Of a stretch of 64,000 nucleotides of DNA, positions 57,735-64,000 are shown piece after piece; positions within the stretch are counted from its first letter, which is position 1, and each line of letters begins with the position of its first letter. Source of the DNA: Microvelia longipes (lineage: Eukaryota > Arthropoda > Insecta > Hemiptera > Veliidae); NCBI GenBank assembly GCA_018340805.1, contig JACMZG010001913.1:32930775-32994774 (forward strand). The letters are read 5' to 3'. The notes beneath the pieces are model-generated. The model was not told the DNA's origin, did no database searches, and saw only the letters and a program-made list of their open reading frames with translations. A program made the translations under genes and the position numbers.

Positions 57735-59625
57735 TTTCTAACATCTTGGATTTACTCCTTGTTTATTCGGAAAGCCTTTAAAGTAAATGTGACTTTTAGC
57801 AATATCAATCTTGGCAGGTTTTAAATAATTTTTTTTGGAAAAAATAAGAATGATTTATTTATAATATAAAATAATTGCAATGGGCAAAAATTGATAAAAT
57901 AGCATTAAATTAGACCTTAATTTTTTTTAACAAATTGTTAGACTTTGTTTTATCTTGTAAAATGTAATACAATTTTACTCTAAATTGTGTTACATTTTAT
58001 AACATCATGATTTGTTATTTCTTGATTATACCAATATATTTCATCTGTTTTCAGTTAATTTTCTTTTATGAGGCTAAATTCTTATTTATAATCTTAATAG
58101 TTTGTGAATGATGAAGCTCAGGTCCATTTTTACTTTATATATTTGTTTACATTTTTTTAAGATGATTACCAAAGTCGTCAATTTACTAAAGCCCATTATA
58201 ATTTTGTTCATCTTTTCTAGTGAACTTATATTTTAAAAAGGTACATTGGTAAGGCTTGTTTACTTCTTTAGACACAAAAATTGTTATTTCTTAAATTCTA
58301 TAATTAAATCTGTGTAATTGTTTCATTCCAATAAATTAAATATCAAAATTTTATGAGATCTGAAGAGTTTTAGACACAGACCTCTAATTAAAGAAATTTG
58401 TTTTAAGTTAATGGCCCATTAGAACCATTGATATTTAATAAAGAGTTATTTTGACTTTGACAAGGGTTGAACTTGATAAGTTTGAAGAATATTCCATCAA
58501 AACAATTTTGTCGAAGGACATTCATCATTAGAGATAAAAAATAATGATAAAGAGATATTAATGAATTTTAAAAAATTGTGACAAGTAAAAAGCAGACTAA
58601 AAATAGTTGAGATACAACTACCTATCTTAACTGTTTTTGGACTTCTAGTCTTTTATTAAATACCTTTTTCTCATAAAAAAAATGAATGATGTATTTGTCA
58701 AAATAAATCCATTTGATTTCTGTAAAAAAATCTTTAGTCTGAACCACTTTTTCATTTGACATAAATTCATTGGCACAGAAAATTGTTTTTGAATTTTGCT
58801 TTTCCGAAGCTTCCTTTGTATTCTGTTTTTCTAATTGGTCTCCGCTAATTATTCATGCTGCAAAGCACTGCTACCAACTTCCGTAGATGAGGGGACGTCA
58901 TAGAGATATTATTACTGATGAAGTTAAGCATTACCAATGATTTAACTAACTTCTAGAGATGTCAAATACATTCATTGTAGACAATAATCAATAAAGTTGT
59001 TTTGAAAAAAATAAAATAAAAAAAGAATGAATATTCTGTGTTGATAAGTTTAGAAAAGGGAAACTTTTTGTCTGTAACGTATTGGTAATCTAATCCTGTC
59101 ATTTTTTAAAATCAAGTATGGCACCGGAGCAATCGTCTTTAAAATAAATACGACTCGGCATAAATTATTTTGGAATGTAGCCTGCTTTCATATCTTAAAT
59201 TATAATTTAAGATATTAACTACTTACTGTCAGTAGAGAAAAGGTTTGATAACTGCATTATTAATAATATAAATAAAATTAATTTTAAATTATTGTAAGAT
59301 ATTTATATATTATTAAATTGTTACAATTTATATCACAGAATTGTTTGTTTTTGTGTCATCAATCTATATTATTTTGTAGTTTTAAATAAAAAATATTAAT
59401 TATTTGATTATTTATTTTTTAATGGTTCCTTGAATTGTTAGGAGCATTTTACTGTCTGTGATATGCAATTTTTTATTGAAAAAGGGTAAATTGATGTGAA
59501 AAATGTTTCTGATATCCTGATACAAACTTGTTGTGTTCACTCACAACCAGAGCAAAACATTTTACAGACAACTTACAAGTAAACATTTATTGGAGATAAA
59601 GTAAAAAAAAAAGACAGACTAAATG
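57735..59625. other. AT-rich DNA without supported genes
   Basis: No supported frame. CATAGAGATATTATTACTGA at 58900 is an isolated match to the MULE-like terminal repeat. Confidence 0.45.
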
Positions 59626-59629
59626 TTTA

Positions 59630-59680
59630 TTATTATTACTTTTCCTCAATTATACCGTAGCTATAGGAAAAGTATTGTTT
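59630..59680 (+). mobile_element. 5S-related repeat, tail fragment
   Basis: ACTTTTCCTCAATTATACCG, then TAGCTATAGGAAAAGTATTG, is the terminal ~50 bp of the family in the orientation of copy g. Confidence 0.55.
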
Positions 59681-60385
59681 TTTAATTAAATATAAAAAAA
59701 TAACAAAATATACATTAAAACAGTTTTTCTTAATCTTCACTTCTTAAGAAACACTGCATCAGACTAGCCACCACACATTTCTGACCAAATATATCTAGGC
59801 CATCATCATCAGCCAATACAGTGACACCATGCTGCTTCTTTCATATTATCTCGCTTCTCTGAAGTGCTTTTTTCCATTACTGCCAAAAGGAATAATTTTA
59901 TTCTGGAGTTTATCAGTTTAAATTTTTCAGAGAGAAATCAATCTACAAGATTTTAAATAGTGTTATGGTTATGGGTTACTTCTAACTGGGTCAACTAGCC
60001 AGATTAGTACTGAGCTTTAAACACGATAACTTTAAGGAACTTATAGAAATCAAATAGAGTACATAGTAAGGTAAGTAAGTATACAGCTGCCCAGGATGGG
60101 GCTCCTGAATATGGCAGCTCTTACATAAAAGAATATTTAAAAAATTTAATCATCTGGATTTATATAAATGCAATAACATTTTGTTCTCACTGGGCATAAG
60201 AACCTTAAAATTATAATTAATTAAAATCAAGATTTTATAGATATTGGGTATTAATAGCATTGGTGTCCCAGATTTTTACAACATAGAATAAATAATTTTC
60301 CTTAGAAGCCAATGAAAGTCAAACAACTTAGGCAACTTATATAATTGAAATCAGAAATGTAAGTAAATTTAAATGCAACTTAGTT

Positions 60386-61233
60386 CTAATAATCATGAGG
60401 TCTGAAGGGTCGCTCAGGGTTAAATAACTTGGGATCTTTTAAAAACACTGGATCCTTGAAATAAAACGGCATCAGACCTGCAACAATCGAATTAGTTAAT
60501 GTAACTATAATAAATACTAGGAAATGAAGAAAAGAGTCTCTCCACAAAAATAATAGTTTATTGGCAAAGCGCTTTCAACCTAACATGAGGTCATCATCAG
60601 TGCCATGAAGATAAAGATGAAAGTTATAAATACATAAAACTATTTTCTTTTCCGAGATGGTAACAGTTGGTGAGTCGAGTAAGACTCACCGACTCACTTT
60701 TCTTCATTTCCTAGTATGAATAACTCCACTTGTGCTCAATCTAATTCGAATATAATAAATAGCTCTAGGTTATAATGTTGAAATCAGTTTATAGAGCTGT
60801 GAAAAAACTCTACACACAGAGTACTTTAAGGATAACTAACACACATAAAGCCAGACGACTTTCTTCTCTGTTTTTTAAAATTATTGTCAGTGAACCAGGA
60901 GCAAATATTTTCTTGGTAAACCTGACTCTGCTCATAAATATAGCCCTCATTGCCATTTCCAAAAGTAATAAACACAAGTATTTCTAACCCACAGCCATAA
61001 CTTAAATCAGCTTTTTTTACTCTAAAACAGTTTGTGTTATCTAAATCGCCTTTTCACACTAATCATTGTTTCTTTTATTACCACCCTATAGGACACAACC
61101 TACTTTTTAATTTATGGCTTAAATTTGATGAAGTTTTTGTTTAAAGTCTTCTTACTTTTAAGGAAATAAGGAAACCAGTGATTATTTTGTTTTTGGACCT
61201 TTAATATTTTTAGATATCAATATAAGTAAACAA

Positions 61234-61310
<77 letters not shown>

Positions 61311-63389
61311 CTTTAAGTACTTAAACGATATACTTAAAAGGCCTCTTCTTCCTTTTAAGATAACCAGTGATTATTGTCTTATTTTGTTTTTGGACCTTCA
61401 ATATTTTTAGCAGGACAGGCTTTGTCACAATTTACCTGACATCCTTGCTTTCAGCAGCTCAGATTCTACTTGTCCTTGCCTCTTCTTACACAGTCCAGTT
61501 ATATGTCTACCATATACTCTACCAGTGTATGGAGATACAAATTGTGATAACAATTTGACATTTTTGTAATCTGGTCTGATATTCATTTTACAAAGAATAC
61601 ACTTGCCTTTCTCATGCTCAAATGGATTCTTCATTGATATAGGCTGAAATAAAAACAAGTTAATTAAACCTTCAAGGCAGCAAAGTAAATTAAAGGGAAA
61701 TGTCAACAGCATTAGTGCTGCTGTATTTTTAATGATAATTTTATTTGTCTACAATAAATGTCAACATAATGCTCGTGCGGGTTAAAAAGACTTGGCACCC
61801 TTGATAAGAGGTACTACCCACTGGTGACACTCCTATGTTTGGTAAGTAAAACTTAAATAGTTTTATCCCAGCATCAACCCTTTAATATTATATTGTTATT
61901 TTGGAAAATTGTTTTACTGTTTCTGCCTTGGAGTTTAAAGTGTGCGGAGGTTTGGTTTAACGGTAAGAGCACGTGTTGTTCCCAGTTTTCACTAGACTAT
62001 AAGAGTCAGTGAAAATATGTATGATTGCGGAACCATAGAAATTAACAGCTCTTCTGTCTAGATTAGATGAAACATACCTACACTTGAAATTAAAAGGAGT
62101 AGAACACTATCTTAGGGAGCTGGCAAAACGGGCCCAACAACGTGGTCTACTTGCCTGGTAGTTACTACCACTCCCCCTCATATCACTATCACCAGGAAAA
62201 TTGTCAGATTTGAGTCTTAGTTCATCAAGCTCATAATGTCGACAAAACAAATTTTGTAGACATTGCCAGTTTTTGACTAGTGCAATTTAATAGTCAAGAC
62301 AGCAGGACAAATCTCTTTTATTTATTTATTTATAATTTACGGTGTGAGTCAATATACAAAAATCAAGAACAAAAATATACAAAATTATGATAATAAAAAA
62401 TAAGTTACAGTATAAATTAGTGATAAACATCAAAATTAAAAATTTGAAAAGACTATAAAATAAAATATCGCATTCATAAAGGAGGAAAGTAAATGGGGAA
62501 AAAAGAAAAGAAAATCTATAACATCAAAGTATGAGTGATAAATGTGTGATAATGATGGTGAGAAAGATAACAAAAATACACACAAATAATAAACGTTAAA
62601 TAAAAGAATAACATAAATCTCATGTTAATACTTAATTTAGAAAAAGGTTAAATTTATTAGGGAATACAAAATCAAATATAGAAAATCAAAGATGATGTTT
62701 CCTGCATACATAGTTTTATTTTTTGATTTCTTGGACAAAGAGCAACCTTAGGGCTAGGCATCTCATTAAAAATGATTAAAATATTTTATTGGTTTATCAT
62801 TTCTTTTTTTTCGTAATAACAGATACACATAACGATAATATTTTCAATTTGGTTAAGAAGTATAGAATAATTATTTGAACTTGAAATTTTAAGTATTCTG
62901 GCTTCGTAAATGAACATTACTTGAATAACCTTCTCCAATTCAAGAGGGGAATCACAATAATGCATTTAAGTTTCCTTGTGGTAGCAACACTTCTCTCATA
63001 ACAGAGAGATAAAAATGCAAAAACCACTTGAGATATAACAGACGTTATCTAACAATGTAGACCGAAACTAATTATTTTATTACTTTTTCAACAAATAAAA
63101 TACTTAAAGAATACTTTAATAAACTAGAAACAGTCGCTTCACAAACCTCATCTGCGTTTTGCTGTGTGCTTTCCTTCAGACATGTACTAATACTCAAACA
63201 TTTTGAATTTGTTATACTTTTACTTCTAAGAGTAGTTCCTAAAAATAACAAATAAACATTAGAATAATCCCCTGATGAAAGCCCTTATAACGAAACGTAA
63301 GTAAAAACGAGATTAAAAAATATTTCTCAGATAAAAATAAATAAACAATGGTTACCAAATACAGAAGGAAGTAGTCTTAAAAGCCTCAT
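60386..63389 (-). CDS. mRpS18C: Mitochondrial ribosomal protein bS18m (MRPS18C type), four exons
   Basis: Component of the mitochondrial small ribosomal subunit. Minus-strand coding exons are 63389-63356, 63238-63147, 61643-61436 and 60477-60386. All introns are GT-AG and all phases agree, giving 141 residues, about the length of vertebrate MRPS18C. Exon 1 encodes MRLLRLLPSVF, and exons 1 and 2 together make a basic, Ser/Thr-rich mitochondrial presequence. Exon 3 holds the family core: PISMKNPF, KCILC, DYKNVKLLSQFVSPYTG and YGRHITGLC. Exon 4, starting with the two bases that complete a split Gly codon, encodes LMPFYFKDP, FLKDPKLFNP and ERPFRPHDY, the usual C-terminus of insect homologues. The start is the only ATG upstream of a donor that joins in frame. 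Intron 1 is 117 bp. Intron 3 contains a 203-bp MITE, and intron 2 is 1.5 kb of AT-rich DNA. An LTR element lies about 210 bp upstream on the same strand. Confidence 0.93.
60514..60712 (-). mobile_element. MITE in intron 3 of the bS18m gene, with hammerhead-like core
   Basis: The ends CTAGGAAATGAAGAAAAG and CTTTTCTTCATTTCCTAG are an exact 18-bp inverted repeat, flanked by TA. On the minus strand 60600-60573 reads CTGATGATGACCTCATG, then TTAGGTTGAAAG. This is CUGAUGA, a stem (GACCU/AGGUU), then GAAA. An inner hairpin GTGAGTC/GACTCAC lies near one end. Non-coding. Confidence 0.75.
61232..61310. repeat. (AT)n microsatellite
   Basis: About 80 bp of TA dinucleotides within intron 3 of the bS18m gene. 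Confidence 0.9.
61650..63140. other. Intron 2 of the bS18m gene; AT-rich
   Basis: Contains at 61950-61990 a sequence resembling a tRNA D-arm (GGTTTAACGGTAAGAGCACG) without a recognisable T-arm, perhaps a SINE head. 62310-62640 is A-rich with no frame. Confidence 0.45.
63268..63305 (+). repeat. Hammerhead-like motif in intron 1 of the bS18m gene
   Basis: CCTGATGAAAGCCC, then TTATAACGAAACGTAAG. The CTGATGA...CGAAACGT frame is the conserved outline of many retroelement-borne hammerhead motifs, but the stem between is degenerate here. Confidence 0.35.
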
Positions 63390-63599
63390 TACAATTTTCT
63401 TTTTTGAGAAATAAATAAAACTTTATTTTGGTCAACTAAATTTAATAAATTATTTAAATCGAAGACACAAGGTTATTATCTGTAACCGTCATGTAACCTT
63501 GCTTAAAGGTTATGCGGTTTTTGTTTACATTTTTAAGAACCCGCGATTTTTTAAAAAGCATTAATACATTTTTATTATTATTAAAAAAATAATATTTTC

Positions 63600-63754
63600 T
63601 GATATAACTTAACTTAAATTAGAAGGAAAGGCATTCATAACAATCGTTTGGTTTTATTCCATCAACAAGAATAATTAGAAAACTTATCCTATTCAATAAA
63701 CTGACATCTCGTTGCTAAGCAACAACACAACATAAACTAATTAAAGATATATCA
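63600..63754 (-). mobile_element. Putative 3' LTR (155 bp) of the retrotransposon at the right edge
   Basis: On the minus strand the segment begins TGATATATC and ends GTTATATCA, so TGATATA and TATATCA form a 7-bp terminal inverted repeat of the TG...CA type. It follows directly after a purine tract (63755-63771, minus strand AAAGGGCTGGGGAGGAT). It contains AATAAA at 63658-63653 as polyadenylation signal, and a perfect short palindrome, GTTGCT-T-AGCAAC. The 5' LTR is outside the window, so identity between LTRs and the TSD cannot be checked. A length of 155 bp is short for an LTR. Confidence 0.55.
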
Positions 63755-63771
63755 ATCCTCCCCAGCCCTTT
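63755..63771 (-). other. Polypurine tract of the LTR retrotransposon
   Basis: The minus strand reads AAAGGGCTGGGGAGGAT between the pol stop codon and the TG of the putative LTR. This is the normal position of the plus-strand primer for reverse transcription. Confidence 0.55.
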
Positions 63772-64000
63772 AAGGAGGAGTGTACGGTCTGCGCCGCTTC
63801 CTTATACGATGACTCCTCCGAAGGGGCATTGCTGCTTGCTCTGGCCTCATTCTAATAGGAGTAACGCCTGGAGCCATCGCTGGTTGTACTGGTGCAGCTT
63901 CCGGCAATACTATGGCGGCCTCTGCTGGAGGAACTGGTCGGGGTGGTGTAGGTGGTGGTGTAGGCTGGTCAGCTGGTGGAGTAGGTTGTGGTGTAGGCTG
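63770..64000 (-). CDS. 3' end of an LTR-retrotransposon polyprotein (partial, enters from the right edge)
   Basis: An open frame of 76 codons runs from the right edge to TAA at 63770-63772 on the minus strand. It begins with Pro/Thr repeats (QPTPQPTPPADQPTPPP), continues through an Ala/Pro-rich stretch, and ends PLRRSHRIRKRRRPYTPP. A Pro-rich linker followed by an Arg-rich RRSxRIRK tail just before a polypurine tract is typical of the end of Ty3/gypsy pol after the integrase. No catalytic domain lies inside the window. The polypurine tract and TG...CA repeat immediately downstream support an LTR element over a host Pro-rich gene. The local GC content is well above that of the surroundings. 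Confidence 0.65.
   Translation of the reverse strand, partial: QPTPQPTPPADQPTPPPTPPRPVPPAEAAIVLPEAAPVQPAMAPGVTPIRMRPEQAAMPLRRSHRIRKRRRPYTPP

Noticed and set aside
61425..61712. Single-exon reading of the bS18m frame starting at 61712
   Set aside because: The first 23 residues are intron 2 sequence upstream of the TTTATTTCAG acceptor, and the last two codons are intron 3. The four-exon model gives the full-length family protein.
63712..63724. RFX/X-box-like palindrome as promoter of the bS18m gene
   Set aside because: The palindrome lies inside the putative LTR, more than 320 bp from the start codon, and the match to the X-box consensus is partial.

Overview
The window is AT-rich eukaryotic DNA and is almost certainly insect. 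Two host genes can be read exon by exon, both on the minus strand. One is a Tweedle-type (DUF243) cuticle protein gene, an arthropod-specific family, at 28377-31501. The other is a four-exon gene for mitochondrial ribosomal protein bS18m (MRPS18C type) at 60386-63389. A finer placement, perhaps Hemiptera, is only a weak guess from the style of the repeats.

Most of the remaining sequence is transposable-element debris and satellites. From 1 to 5 kb a TIR element with a TA target-site duplication (TSD) is interrupted by a foldback element, and a longer foldback copy lies beside it. Tandem arrays occupy 6.1-7.8 kb (47-bp unit), 8.8-9.1 kb (26-bp unit), 14.7-15.2 kb (29-bp palindromic unit, split by a retroposon) and 22.1-23.3 kb (50-bp unit with higher-order structure). 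The block at 15.9-17.5 kb holds three nested DNA elements. The block at 23.5-24.35 kb is a long palindromic element. From 34 to 41 kb there are many copies of a ~0.6-0.8 kb repeat that also occurs at 5 and 11 kb. Most of these copies carry a segment that reads as the reverse complement of the 3' part of 5S rRNA. The region 42.5-49.4 kb is less AT-rich, scrambled and without a supported gene. From 50 to 60 kb there are tRNA-derived SINEs with exact TSDs, small TIR elements and plain AT-rich DNA.

Beyond the bS18m start codon, at 63.6-64.0 kb, the 3' end of an LTR retrotransposon enters from the right on the same strand. It shows the end of a polyprotein, a polypurine tract and a short TG...CA LTR. 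Both host genes carry transposon copies in their introns.

The points most worth following are the 5S-derived repeat family, hammerhead-ribozyme-like cores in several dispersed elements, a foldback element whose hairpin spacer lies in opposite orientation in two copies, and the dated nesting orders. All calls come from reading the sequence by eye. No database search was run, and repeat boundaries are approximate unless a TSD is given.
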